DNA of 64,000 nucleotides from Dehalococcoidia bacterium (GTDB taxonomy: Bacteria; Chloroflexota; Dehalococcoidia; GIF9; AB-539-J10). The stretch is from positions 1 through 64,000 of the forward strand of contig SKVJ01000057.1 in the NCBI GenBank assembly GCA_007129495.1. The letters run 5' to 3'. The position numbers and the translations under genes are program-made. Below, one piece after another: positions 8,394 to 17,383 of this stretch. Every line of letters begins with the position of its first letter. Within the stretch, counting starts at the first letter, position 1. The notes under the pieces were generated by a model that made no database searches, had not been told where the DNA came from, and was given only the letters and a program-made list of their open reading frames with translations.

Positions 8394-9421
8394 TGGCATT
8401 ATTTGAAGGCGCTAACAGCGCGGTATCGAAGGTCGAAAGGCGGGCCATGGCTCGCCGGATTCCATGGATCGCTGGTGCGTTTGTCCTGTTCGCTCTGCCG
8501 TTCTGGGCCGGCGCCTACCCTGTCAGCATCGTAACGATGATCGGTTTTCACGCCATCATTGGGTTGGGCCTGGTGTTGCTTACCGGTCTCGCAGGGCAGG
8601 TATCCCTGGGACAGGCGATGTTCTATGGAATGGGTGCGTACTTCTCGGCGGTCCTTACTATGCGTGCAGGATTGCCGGGGTGGCCATCTATCGTGCTGGC
8701 TGCGTTGGTTACCGCTGTGTTTGCGGCGCTCGTCGGGCTCGCAGTACTGCGGCTTCGTGGAATCATCGTCGCTGGTGTCACGCTGACGGTGAATCTCATC
8801 TTCTTCTATCTTGTGATGAGCCTGGGGGCAGTAACCGGAGGGGCCACCGGCCTGAGCGGCATTCCCAGACTGCCCTACCCCAGCACCCTGTCATATTCGG
8901 CCTTTATGTTCATGCTGGTGTGGATGGTGGTGCTGACGCTGCTCATCTTCTCATTGAACGTTGCCCGTTCACGCAGTGGCAGGGCTCTACGTGTCCTCAA
9001 CGTACTTGCAGGAGGCAGCGAAGATACTGCGCAGATTCTTGCTATCAATACCATGAAGTACAAGGTGAGCGTTTTTGTGGTCGCCGCCGTATTTGCCAGC
9101 ATTGGAGGAAGCCTGTTTGCACATTACACGAGGGTCATTGAGCCCGGGACGTTCCACGTGCAACTGTCTGTGGTCGTTGCCATAATGGTTATCGTTGGGG
9201 GGGTAACCACCCCCTGGGGCGCCATCGTCGGTGCAGCCGTCATGATCGGCATAACTGAGGTGCTTCGTACAGTGGCTCCGATTGTTCTCGGCGGCCCGAC
9301 CGGCGCATACGAGATGGTCGCATATGGCGTTGTACTGGTGGCAACCCTTCTATTCCTGCCGGAAGGGGTTTGCTCTATTCCTGCGCGTATCAAACGGAGG
9401 AGGTCTCGTGGCTCGCACTGA
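8393..9421 (+). CDS. livM: Branched-chain amino acid-type ABC permease LivM
   Basis: This 342-residue permease partners LivH. The family's AIIGLGLVLLTGLAGQVSLGQAMFYGMGAY region (~residues 54-83) is clear, as are the GATGLSGIPRLPYP loop, the SRSGRALRVLNVLAGGSEDTAQILAIN coupling region and the VVAIMVIVGGVTTPWGAIVGA helix pair. The ATG overlaps the livH stop by one base (TAATG) and its end overlaps livG by 14 bases, so the genes are tightly coupled. Confidence 0.9.
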   Translation: MALFEGANSAVSKVERRAMARRIPWIAGAFVLFALPFWAGAYPVSIVTMIGFHAIIGLGLVLLTGLAGQVSLGQAMFYGMGAYFSAVLTMRAGLPGWPSIVLAALVTAVFAALVGLAVLRLRGIIVAGVTLTVNLIFFYLVMSLGAVTGGATGLSGIPRLPYPSTLSYSAFMFMLVWMVVLTLLIFSLNVARSRSGRALRVLNVLAGGSEDTAQILAINTMKYKVSVFVVAAVFASIGGSLFAHYTRVIEPGTFHVQLSVVVAIMVIVGGVTTPWGAIVGAAVMIGITEVLRTVAPIVLGGPTGAYEMVAYGVVLVATLLFLPEGVCSIPARIKRRRSRGSH

Positions 9422-10217
9422 ATTTACGACTGAGTATAGGGCGTCGACCAACATACCTGGTGCTCCCGTTCTCGAATTGCACCGCTTGTCGGCCGCCTAT
9501 GGGAATCTGGTGGTGCTGAGGGATGTGGACCTGCGTGTGAATTCCGGCGAACTCGTGTGCATCATCGGTCCCAATGGTGCGGGGAAGACGACCCTGTTGA
9601 AGCTTGTGAATGGACTGCTGCGACCTGCTTCAGGCGAGATCCTGTTTCGTGGTGAGCGTATCGATGGACTACCCGCTTACCGCATTGCCAGGCATGGCAT
9701 AACCGAATTGTTTCAGGATGTGCAGTTGTGCCCCACGCTCTCGGTCATCGACAACGTCATGACAGGGTGCCATGTATGGTCCATGGCTGGTTTCCTTGCA
9801 ACAGGCTTCAGATCGCGCCGCGCCAGACAGGAAGAGTCGACGATTCGAGATGTGTCGATGAAGCAACTGGAAGAGCTTGGCCTGGCCGGTCGCGCCCTCG
9901 CCGAGCCACGCGAGTTGTCATGGGGAGAACAGAAACTCGTCGGACTGGCGCGTGCGCTTGTAGCTCGACCCTCTCTCGTACTGCTGGATGAGCCGTATGG
10001 GGGGCTCATGCAGGACGAAATCGACAGGCTGAGTTCTCTACTTCGCAGGTTGACCGGGGATGGAATGACCGTATTGATGGTTGAGCATCTGACGGACGTG
10101 GTGATGGATGTCGCGAGCAGGGTAATGGTACTGCACTACGGGGAGAAGATCGCTGAGGGGTCGCCGCAATCCATACGCAATGATGAGAGGGTGGTGGCAA
10201 GCTATCTCGGTGAATGA
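9408..10217 (+). CDS. livG: ABC importer ATPase LivG
   Basis: The chosen GTG start is preceded by GGAGGAGG at a 4-base gap, giving a 269-residue ATPase that overlaps livM by 14 bases. Walker A (GPNGAGKTT), the signature LSWGEQKL, Walker B with an intact catalytic Glu (VLLDEPYGGL) and the H-loop (VEHLTDVV) are present. The ~40-residue insertion after the Q-loop and the C-terminal GEKIAEGSPQSI fit LivG rather than LivF. Here LivG keeps a standard catalytic centre while its partner LivF does not. Confidence 0.92.
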   Translation: MARTEFTTEYRASTNIPGAPVLELHRLSAAYGNLVVLRDVDLRVNSGELVCIIGPNGAGKTTLLKLVNGLLRPASGEILFRGERIDGLPAYRIARHGITELFQDVQLCPTLSVIDNVMTGCHVWSMAGFLATGFRSRRARQEESTIRDVSMKQLEELGLAGRALAEPRELSWGEQKLVGLARALVARPSLVLLDEPYGGLMQDEIDRLSSLLRRLTGDGMTVLMVEHLTDVVMDVASRVMVLHYGEKIAEGSPQSIRNDERVVASYLGE

Positions 10218-10235
10218 ATCGCAGGAGAAGCACAC

Positions 10236-10967
10236 ATGACAACTGGTATTCCGGATCCGGTACTCGAAATGAAGGATGTACATGCCTCCTACGGGCCGTT
10301 TGTGGCACTGCAAGGTGTATCTCTTGGAGTAGCGCATGCGCAGATTGCCGCTCTGGTCGGTCCTCATGGAGGTGGGAAGAGTGCGACTCTCAAGGCTGTT
10401 TGCGGTCTGTTGCGTGTCACTTCCGGGGAGATAGTTTTTGAAGGTGAGCGCATAAACGGACTTGCGGTCGAGAAACTTGTGGAACGAGGCATCGTCTATG
10501 TTGACGAACGACGGCTGATCTTCGCATCCATGAGTGTGATGGACAACCTGCTTCTTGGTGCGTACTCCCGGAGGAGGCGCAACGGAAGCAGCAAGGTAAG
10601 TGACGATATCGAGACAGTAATGAAACTGTTTCCGATTCTTGGCGAGCGCAGGCGGCAGAGTGCGGGTACACTGTCTGGTGGGGAGAAGCAGATGCTGACC
10701 ATCGGCCGTGCGTTCATGTCGGCACCGCGGTTACTTTTGCTTGATTGCCCTTCTCTCAGGCTTGCGCCCATCCTTGTGAAGCGAGTGATGAGCGCTATTT
10801 CCGAGCTTCGCGAGCACGGTATCACCACGCTCCTGGTGGAACAGAACGTCAAGGCGGTAAGCCATATTGCGGATCACGGCTATTTCATGGAGAAGGGACG
10901 GGTGATTGCGCGCGGGAGCCCTTCTGAGCTTCTGTCTCGGTCCAATGGCAGCCGTCTGGTCACCTGA
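10236..10967 (+). CDS. livF: ABC importer ATPase LivF with a non-standard Walker B
   Basis: This 243-residue ATPase is the second nucleotide-binding subunit of the importer; GGAG sits upstream of its ATG. Walker A reads GPHGGGKS (42-49) and the signature is LSGGEKQ (147-153). The Walker B motif reads LLLLDCPSLRLAP: Cys171 replaces the catalytic glutamate (codon TGC) and Arg replaces the Gly of the usual SLGLAP. The usual YVPEGR loop is YVDERR. In known ABC proteins loss of this Glu makes a site hydrolysis-poor, so the LivF/LivG dimer may have one active and one degenerate site. The rest of the reading frame is intact and shows no sign of decay. Confidence 0.9.
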   Translation: MTTGIPDPVLEMKDVHASYGPFVALQGVSLGVAHAQIAALVGPHGGGKSATLKAVCGLLRVTSGEIVFEGERINGLAVEKLVERGIVYVDERRLIFASMSVMDNLLLGAYSRRRRNGSSKVSDDIETVMKLFPILGERRRQSAGTLSGGEKQMLTIGRAFMSAPRLLLLDCPSLRLAPILVKRVMSAISELREHGITTLLVEQNVKAVSHIADHGYFMEKGRVIARGSPSELLSRSNGSRLVT

Positions 10968-11038
10968 AGCATTCCTGAGAAGTGCGGGATTCCTTCATCC
11001 CATCTGCAGTGTGCCGGCGCCGAGTGCGGTTCGTGGCA

Positions 11039-12079
11039 CTAGCAGATACGTGGAAGCAGTTCGCCGGCAAGCATCTGCACCAGCCTGGTGGGCCCCATGC
11101 GGGTGCGCATCATAACCCTGCCGCTCTTTTCGCTGATGATTTCTCCGACGATGGTGGCATCATTGCCCAGAGGGTGACGGCGCATCGCTTCGATCATATC
11201 CTCTGCCTGTTCCTCCGCCACGACGGCCACCAGTTTCCCCTCATTTGCCACGTAGAGTGGGTCGAGGCCCAGCATCTCGCATGCCGCTCGCACTTCCTGG
11301 CGGACAGGGATGGCGGATTCGTCGATGACGATGCCCACGCGTGACTGTGATGCTATCTCGTTGAGCGTCGTGGCCAATCCTCCACGCGTCGGATCACGCA
11401 TGGTATGTACGGCATCTGTCGATTGTGCCAGCATCGCGCACACCAGTCCATTGAGCGGAGCACAATCGCTGATTACAGTTGTCGAGAACGACAGCCCCTC
11501 ACGGGCGCTCATGATCGCTACTCCGTGTTCTGCGATACTACCGCTCAGTATGACTTTATCGCCTGTCTTCGCTCGTCTGCCGGATATGTCGAGGCCCTCC
11601 TGCACGAATCCAATGCCTGATGTGGTGATGAAGAGGCCGTCTGCCTTGCCGCGGTTGACGACCTTCGTGTCTCCCGTGACCACGCGAACCTTCGCTTCGA
11701 CACACGCCTTGTGTACCGATTGCATCACAACGTCCAACGTGTGAAAGGGAAGGCCTTCCTCAATTATCAGTGCAAGGCTCAGACAGACGGGTTCTGCACC
11801 AACCATAGCCAGATCGTTCACAGTCCCGCACACCGCAAGCCTGCCTATATCGCCACCTGGGAAGAGGATAGGTGACACTACGTAGCTGTCGGTCGTAAAG
11901 GCGATACGGGTCGCAGAATTCAGCACCGCGGAGTCGTCAAGTCTATCCAAGGCCGCGTTCGAGATTTGTGCGAGTAGTCGCTTCTCGACCAGCTCGTGAC
12001 TCATCGTCCCGCCGCTGCCGTGTGCCAGCAGCACAACATCGTCGGACCCGTAGCCGTTCACTTGAGTGTGAATTCCCAT
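11039..12079 (-). CDS. hypE: Hydrogenase maturation protein HypE
   Basis: HypE accepts the carbamoyl group from HypF on its C-terminal cysteine and dehydrates it to the cyanide ligand of [NiFe] hydrogenase. The 346-residue product has the ATP-site start LLAHGSGGTMSHELVEKRL, the TGDTKVVNRGKADGLFITTSGIG core and ends with the required PRIC tail (Cys346). Its start overlaps the end of the preceding uncharacterised gene by 22 bases. It closes a long leftward run; the next gene downstream, livF, converges on it with a 71-base gap. Confidence 0.95.
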   Translation of the reverse strand: MGIHTQVNGYGSDDVVLLAHGSGGTMSHELVEKRLLAQISNAALDRLDDSAVLNSATRIAFTTDSYVVSPILFPGGDIGRLAVCGTVNDLAMVGAEPVCLSLALIIEEGLPFHTLDVVMQSVHKACVEAKVRVVTGDTKVVNRGKADGLFITTSGIGFVQEGLDISGRRAKTGDKVILSGSIAEHGVAIMSAREGLSFSTTVISDCAPLNGLVCAMLAQSTDAVHTMRDPTRGGLATTLNEIASQSRVGIVIDESAIPVRQEVRAACEMLGLDPLYVANEGKLVAVVAEEQAEDMIEAMRRHPLGNDATIVGEIISEKSGRVMMRTRMGPTRLVQMLAGELLPRIC

Positions 12080-12609
12080 TTACAGCACATTCCCTGTTTG
12101 TCCTCGCGGGGAGGGAGGACGAGGGGTTCCACCCTGATGTCGGGGTTGAAAAACGCGGCGTATTTCCCAAGCACAGCGGCATCCACCTCGCTGCAGATCT
12201 GGCTCTCGCGGCCTTGCCCCTCCTTCTCCATGCCCTCAAGGATAGAGCATTTCGTAACGGTCATGAGACCCCGTTTGGGAGACTCCAGTTCAAGGTGGTA
12301 CTCGGCTACATGCATCCATGGTACGATCTGCAGGAATTTGAACAGCGCATCTATGCCGTTGCCCTCGATGCCTGCAAGCGGGACCAGCCGTTTCAACTCG
12401 TAACGAGTCGACTTATCCCAGACCCAATGATCTACCGTCAGCGCGGTCTCGTTATCGATGTGTTCTTTGACTCCGATGTACCAGAATCCATCGATAGCCA
12501 TGTACGTTCTGCCGTAGAAGTGGAGCAGTTCGGTCAGGAATTCCTTGGAGAAGTCGGAGAACCGCAAATCAGGACGAAACTCGCCGCTATAGTCCTTAAG
12601 CTCGCTCAT
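12058..12609 (-). CDS. Uncharacterised cysteine-containing protein in the hyp run (DUF6125-like)
   Basis: The ATG chosen here is preceded by AAGGAGG with a 12-base gap and gives 183 residues; an upstream open extension overlapping hypD looks non-coding. The N-terminal half is mixed helical with aromatic residues. The C-terminal half has Cys121 in a TVTKC segment, Cys139, and a Cys-Cys pair (175-176) in the ending GMCCKWEFTLK, plus a VLPPRED turn. This pattern resembles what I recall of DUF6125-type proteins, with moderate trust. It sits between hypD and hypE, spaced 49 bases from the first and overlapping the second, so it is translated with the maturation genes. A role in metal-centre or hydrogenase biology is only inferred. 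Confidence 0.75.
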   Translation of the reverse strand: MSELKDYSGEFRPDLRFSDFSKEFLTELLHFYGRTYMAIDGFWYIGVKEHIDNETALTVDHWVWDKSTRYELKRLVPLAGIEGNGIDALFKFLQIVPWMHVAEYHLELESPKRGLMTVTKCSILEGMEKEGQGRESQICSEVDAAVLGKYAAFFNPDIRVEPLVLPPREDKQGMCCKWEFTLK

Positions 12610-12658
12610 GATGGCCGGATGCCTCCTTATAGTGCGGATTGGGGTCTCAGACAGTATG

Positions 12659-13747
12659 TCATGCGTGTAACGAATATGCGAAGTGAGCAGCACACGCTCC
12701 CTCCTGTGAGACCATGCAGGGGCCGACCGGACGCTGGGGGGAGCAGGCAGCGCCGAACAGCGGGCAATCTGAGGGCAGCAAGCTTCCCCGCAGCACATCG
12801 CCGCAACGGCAGCCCGGCGGTTCCGCGGCCATCTGGACATCTACTTCGAATATGGCCAGCGCATCGAACCTCTCGAATTCATGTCGAACTCCGAGTCCGC
12901 TAAGCGGCACCATGCCTATTCCTCGCCAGTCCGCGGTGCAGGATGTGAAGACTCGCCCCATGTGTTCCTGCGCTGCCTTATTGCCTTCCGGTGTGACAGC
13001 ACGTGTGTAGGTATTTGCTACTGACGGTGTGCCGCTCTCATGCTGCTGCACTAGCAGCTCAATGGCCCTGAGGATATCGAGTGGCTCGAATCCAGCGACA
13101 GCGCATCCCACGCCGAATCGGGCGGGAAGGCTCTCATACGGCTCTGTTCCGGTGACGACGCTCACATGGCCGGGACAGATGATGCCGTCGATGTGCACCT
13201 CACCAAGAGAAAGCAGGGCCTGAATCACCGGCGGGGTAACTTTGAGCAATGAGAGTATGTGGTAGTTTCGCAGTTGCCTGCGAGACGCCTCGAGGACCGA
13301 GGCCGCCACGGTGGGTGCGGTGGTTTCGAATCCTATGCCGATGAGGATGAGTGGTCGCGACGGGTTTTGCTCGGCGATGGCTAGGGCGTCCCTCGCTGAA
13401 TAGACTACCCGAACATCAGCGCCGGCTGCTCTCGCTTGTTCCAGGCTGCAGTGACTGCCCGGAACCCGTACCAGGTCGCCATACGTAGCGACTATGACGC
13501 CAGGAGTCATTGCCAGGGCGATTGCCACATCTATGTCATGCGTTGAAGTGACACATACAGGACAGCCGGGACCGGATCTCATGGTAATGGTAGGTGGCAA
13601 CAACTCGCGGATTCCATGACGTAACAGCGCGTGCGTGTGACTGCCGCAGAACTCCATGAACTGTGCCGGCTTCGTGGAGGTTCGGGCTATGCGCTCCGAA
13701 ATGCTGCGTGCGATTGCCGGGTCGTGAAACCCGTCAATGAAAGTCAC
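12659..13747 (-). CDS. hypD: Hydrogenase maturation protein HypD
   Basis: HypD forms the HypC-HypD scaffold on which Fe(CN)2CO is built. The GTG chosen as start overlaps hypC by 14 bases and gives 362 residues, the usual family length. Conserved elements are FMEFCGSHTHALLRHGI (scaffold Cys), GPGCPVCVT, GFETTAP and a C-terminal cysteine cluster for the [4Fe-4S] centre (C-R-C, then C-P-L-F, then GPCMVSQEGACAA). All expected cysteines are present, so the protein should be functional. Confidence 0.94.
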   Translation of the reverse strand: MTFIDGFHDPAIARSISERIARTSTKPAQFMEFCGSHTHALLRHGIRELLPPTITMRSGPGCPVCVTSTHDIDVAIALAMTPGVIVATYGDLVRVPGSHCSLEQARAAGADVRVVYSARDALAIAEQNPSRPLILIGIGFETTAPTVAASVLEASRRQLRNYHILSLLKVTPPVIQALLSLGEVHIDGIICPGHVSVVTGTEPYESLPARFGVGCAVAGFEPLDILRAIELLVQQHESGTPSVANTYTRAVTPEGNKAAQEHMGRVFTSCTADWRGIGMVPLSGLGVRHEFERFDALAIFEVDVQMAAEPPGCRCGDVLRGSLLPSDCPLFGAACSPQRPVGPCMVSQEGACAAHFAYSLHA

Positions 13748-13961
13748 TGAGTTCCGCCATTTCCCTGAACAACGCCAGAGTCTCTTCAGCTTCCTCCGGC
13801 TTGAGGATGCCGATCGAGTATCCAGTGTGCAGCAAGACGTAATCCCCAACCTTAACCTGGGGAGTCAGCATCGTACCTATAGTCCTGCGAAGTCCGCCGA
13901 TGTCGACCTCGGCGCTGTCGTCGTGCAGAGAGAGTATTAGTGCGGGAATCGCAAGGCACAT
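13734..13961 (-). CDS. hypC: Hydrogenase assembly chaperone HypC
   Basis: The start at MCLAIPALI gives 75 residues, the normal HypC size, and places the essential Cys at position 2. The small beta-barrel sequence continues with AEVDIGGLRRTIG and VKVGDYVLLHTGYSIGILKPEEAEETL, all typical. There is no clear Shine-Dalgarno before this ATG; a 78-base gap separates it from hypF. The 3' end overlaps hypD by 14 bases. Confidence 0.93.
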   Translation of the reverse strand: MCLAIPALILSLHDDSAEVDIGGLRRTIGTMLTPQVKVGDYVLLHTGYSIGILKPEEAEETLALFREMAELSDFH

Positions 13962-14039
13962 AACGAAGACATTGTAGCCCGCTTGATATGCCCTGTACAA
14001 ACCAAACGCGCTGTCCCGACTTCCGCACGTGTGTCGCAA

Positions 14040-16400
14040 TTACTTGAAACAGGCTGCCGTGACTGCCTGTCCCAGTGATACGCAGCCATCGTTAGGAGGG
14101 AGATGACGGTGCCGTATCACTTTAAATCCGTCGGCGCGCATTTGGCGTGACACCATTTCAAGGAGAATTGTGTTCTGAAACACCCCGCCACTCAGGGCGA
14201 TGGTTCGGATGCCGGTGTCACTTGATATCAAACGACAGACTTCACAGGTGATGACGCTTACTGATTCGTGGAAAGCAGCTGCGATCACCGGTATACCGAC
14301 ATCATGTTCGATGTCTTGCAGCACCGCTTCGAGCACATCCGCTATTCTCAGGAGGTATCCTTCATCCGTGCGGTCGATACCGAAGTGGTAGCGGTCAAGT
14401 GGTGACACCGCGTGGCATTTATGCGCCTGCATTTCCAATTCGATGGCTGCCTGTCCATCGTAATCTATGGTGCCTCTGACGCCGGTGAGAGCGGCAATTG
14501 CGTCGAACAGGCGTCCCATGCTCGATGTCAGCGGGGTGTTGAGGTGGCTCTCGATCTGACGGAGAATCGTCTCCCGCTCCACAGTTGCCGATGAGAGTCT
14601 CAGCGCACTACTTCGCTGCAGGGACTGCTCACCCAGGAGTGTTGCCAGGTATGCTGTTGCGGTACGGTATGGACGAAGGATTGCAGCGTCGCCACCGGGT
14701 AACGGCAGGTACTCGAGGTGGGCGGCGCGTCTCGAGGTCGAAAGATCGGCGACCAGGAACTCGCCACCCCAGATGTGGCCATCACTTCCGAGACCTGAAC
14801 CATCGAAGGCAACGCCTATAACGGGGTCCTCAACCCCGTTTTCCACCATACAGCTGGTGATATGCGCATGGTGATGCTGCACCGCAACACTCTTCAGCCC
14901 GGTCGCAGCCAGTTGTCGCGCATATGTGGTCGATGCGTAGTCAGGATGGAGATCGTGGGCGATGATCTCTGGCTCGATGCCGAACAGCCTTCGGTAGAGT
15001 GCGATCGTCGTCTCGAAGTGGTCCAGAGTCTCGATGCTGTCGAGGTCGCCTATGTGTTGAGAGACAAATGCGCGATGTTTGTGTGCGAGGCAGAATGAAT
15101 TCTTGGCCTGCGGGCCCACGGCCAGAACCGCGGGAGAATCCAGGGGGAGCTGGATGGGGTAGGGAGCATAGCCTCTTGCCCGACGGAGTATGTGCGGTTC
15201 GTCATCGGTAATCATTGCAACACTGTCGTCATACCGGGAGTGGATTTGCCGGTTGTGAAGGAGGAAGTAGTCGGCGATAGTATGAAGGCGCGATAGCGCC
15301 TCTTCATTCTCTGCAGCTATGGGTTCCTCACTCAGATTGCCGCTTGTCATAACAAGCGGACAGTCGAGTTCTCTCAGCAATACGTGATGTAGTGGTGTGT
15401 ACGGCAGCATGATGCCGAGGAACGCGAGACCGGGGGCCACGTCCGGGCAGATAGTCGACTCCGCCTTCCATCGGGAGAGCACGATGGGAGCGGCGTGAGA
15501 CAGCAGGAGAGTCTCTTCCTCCGTGGTCAGTTCGCAATGCATCCGAGCTGTCTGAATATCGCGTACCATGATGGCGAAGGGTTTCGACGGGCGCTGTTTC
15601 CGCTGGCGCAGCTCTTGTACGGCCGACGATGCGGTCGCATCGCAGGCGAGCAGGAAGCCCCCCAATCCCTTTACCGCAACGATACGGCTGTCGCGAAGGA
15701 GCGTTGCCGTTCGTGCAATGGGGTCGACGACGTGCACAGCTTCTCCGCTGCTGTCAACCAGGCTCAGTTGGGGGCCGCACACCGGACAGGCATTCGGCTG
15801 CGCATGGAAACGGCGATTGGCCGGATCTTCGTATTCCTCACGGCACTCCGGACACATGGTGAAGTTCGCCATTGTTGTGTGTGCCCGGTCATACGGCATG
15901 TCGGTGATGATGGTGAATCGTGGGCCGCAATTAGTGCAGTTGGTGAATGGATAGCGGTAGCGACGGTCTTTGCAGTCCAGCACCTCGGCCATACACTCGG
16001 TGCACGTGGCAACATCGGGCGAAATGAGTTGGCCTTTGTCCGGTGCGAACTGGCTCTCCAGAATCTCGAAGCGTGTTGAACCCTGCGCACCTACCCTCTC
16101 GGCCTCAATGTGGTGAATACGTGAAAGCGAAGGTGCTGCTGTCCGGAGGGAATGGATGAACTGCTGCACGCTCTGGTGTGGCCCCTCCACCTCGATACGT
16201 ACATCCTGGGACGTGTTCCGCACCCATCCGGTTAGTCCGAGTTGTGTGGCGAGACGGTACACAAAAGGGCGGAAACCTACGCCTTGAACGACACCCTCGA
16301 TATAGAGCCGGACGCGGTTGCGACCGGGAGCTCCGCTGTCAGAGCGTGCGTCACGCGAGTTCAATCCGCCGGATGCTGATTTCGCAGCCATGTTACCCAT
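14040..16400 (-). CDS. hypF: Carbamoyltransferase HypF
   Basis: HypF makes carbamoyl-adenylate from carbamoyl phosphate and passes the carbamoyl group to HypE. The 786-residue protein has an acylphosphatase domain (~28-115, EGVVQGVGFRPF), two zinc-finger units (CTEC...CTNCGPRFTI and CPEC...CPVCGP, ~133-210), a YrdC-like domain (~225-410) and a Kae1-like C-terminal domain with HHHAH and the GVAFDGSGLG motif. It lacks nothing expected of full-length HypF. Its first 40 bases overlap the end of hypB; an ATG three codons in is an alternative start. Confidence 0.95.
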   Translation of the reverse strand: MGNMAAKSASGGLNSRDARSDSGAPGRNRVRLYIEGVVQGVGFRPFVYRLATQLGLTGWVRNTSQDVRIEVEGPHQSVQQFIHSLRTAAPSLSRIHHIEAERVGAQGSTRFEILESQFAPDKGQLISPDVATCTECMAEVLDCKDRRYRYPFTNCTNCGPRFTIITDMPYDRAHTTMANFTMCPECREEYEDPANRRFHAQPNACPVCGPQLSLVDSSGEAVHVVDPIARTATLLRDSRIVAVKGLGGFLLACDATASSAVQELRQRKQRPSKPFAIMVRDIQTARMHCELTTEEETLLLSHAAPIVLSRWKAESTICPDVAPGLAFLGIMLPYTPLHHVLLRELDCPLVMTSGNLSEEPIAAENEEALSRLHTIADYFLLHNRQIHSRYDDSVAMITDDEPHILRRARGYAPYPIQLPLDSPAVLAVGPQAKNSFCLAHKHRAFVSQHIGDLDSIETLDHFETTIALYRRLFGIEPEIIAHDLHPDYASTTYARQLAATGLKSVAVQHHHAHITSCMVENGVEDPVIGVAFDGSGLGSDGHIWGGEFLVADLSTSRRAAHLEYLPLPGGDAAILRPYRTATAYLATLLGEQSLQRSSALRLSSATVERETILRQIESHLNTPLTSSMGRLFDAIAALTGVRGTIDYDGQAAIELEMQAHKCHAVSPLDRYHFGIDRTDEGYLLRIADVLEAVLQDIEHDVGIPVIAAAFHESVSVITCEVCRLISSDTGIRTIALSGGVFQNTILLEMVSRQMRADGFKVIRHRHLPPNDGCVSLGQAVTAACFK

Positions 16401-17023
16401 TCTGCCACGCCCTCGCCGGTCTTACACGATAGTTGGAAGAACTGGACGCGTGCATTCAGGTTGCGCACTGCCTGGGTGAACCTGTCTATGTCAAAATCAA
16501 CGTATGGCAGGAGGTCGGATTTGTTGATAATGACTGCATCTGCCTGAGCGAAGATGACCGGGTACTTCAACGGCTTGTCATCGCCCTCGGGAGTGCTTGT
16601 AATTACCACTTTCAGATGCTCACCCAGATCAAACTCCGAGGGGCAGAGAAGGTTACCGACGTTCTCAATGAGCACGAGGTCGAGTTCGTCCAGGGGCAGC
16701 CGGGCAAGCGCGACCTGGACCATATCTGCGACGAGTGCGCAGCTCTCAGGCATCCCTTTCGTATTGATCTGCACGACCGCATTGGCGACATCGTTAACCT
16801 TTTCAGCGTCCACCGTGGAGACGACATCGCCCTCGATGACGCCGATGCGAGTATCTTCATGCAGCGCCTCGATGGTGCGAAGTATGAAACTGGTCTTCCC
16901 TGCGCCGGGAGCGGACATAATGTTGACTGACACGCATTTGTGCTGGTCAAGAACCGCGCGGTTGCCCTTGGCAGTTGCTTCGTTTGCATGCAGGATTCCC
17001 TGCACTATCTCGATCTTCCTCAC
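16361..17023 (-). CDS. hypB: Hydrogenase nickel-incorporation GTPase HypB
   Basis: This 220-residue SIMIBI-class GTPase delivers nickel to hydrogenase with HypA. It shows the P-loop (SAPGAGKTS, ~38-46), the switch region IENVGNLLCPSEFDLGEH and the NKSD base-specificity motif (NKSDLLPYVDFD). The N-terminal CxxCGC metal motif and the His-rich tract of some HypB proteins are absent, so only the GTPase-domain metal site remains. It overlaps hypA by four bases (ATGA). Confidence 0.94.
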   Translation of the reverse strand: MRKIEIVQGILHANEATAKGNRAVLDQHKCVSVNIMSAPGAGKTSFILRTIEALHEDTRIGVIEGDVVSTVDAEKVNDVANAVVQINTKGMPESCALVADMVQVALARLPLDELDLVLIENVGNLLCPSEFDLGEHLKVVITSTPEGDDKPLKYPVIFAQADAVIINKSDLLPYVDFDIDRFTQAVRNLNARVQFFQLSCKTGEGVAEWVTWLRNQHPAD

Positions 17024-17361
17024 GATACTTCCATCTCCTTAATGTAGAGTTCGCGGCCACCCTCGATGTCCGCTTCGGAGGAGCCGCATACCGGGCACGT
17101 CCATTCCCTGTCGGCGGGTATGAATACTTCGGAACAGACCCGGCAGCGAAGTCTTACTGGAAGCTCTTCGAACTCAAGCCTTGCCCCCTCCGCTATGGTG
17201 TTCTTGCTCATGGTCTCATAATAGAACTGAATGCAGTCTGGCACAAAACCTGTGAGGGCGCCGACAACTACACGTATCGTCGCCACTTTGGTGACGCCAG
17301 CTTCTCTTGCTCTGTCTTCTACGATCTGCAGAAGACTCTCGGTGATTCCGTATTCGTGCAT
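17020..17361 (-). CDS. hypA: Hydrogenase nickel metallochaperone HypA
   Basis: The start at MHEYGITESL gives 113 residues with the nickel-binding His2/Glu3 directly after Met1. GGAG lies nine bases upstream. The zinc site is complete: CRVC and CPVCG separated by 13 residues (~74-94). It lies 22 bases after nusB, which links the maturation genes to the housekeeping genes upstream. Confidence 0.94.
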   Translation of the reverse strand: MHEYGITESLLQIVEDRAREAGVTKVATIRVVVGALTGFVPDCIQFYYETMSKNTIAEGARLEFEELPVRLRCRVCSEVFIPADREWTCPVCGSSEADIEGGRELYIKEMEVS

Positions 17362-17383
17362 ATTCACTATCTCCGCATTGCAA

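Noticed and set aside
11968-12903. A 311-codon plus-strand open frame
   Set aside because: It lies opposite hypE, the hyp-run unknown and hypD, which have clear family motifs; the plus-strand product looks random.
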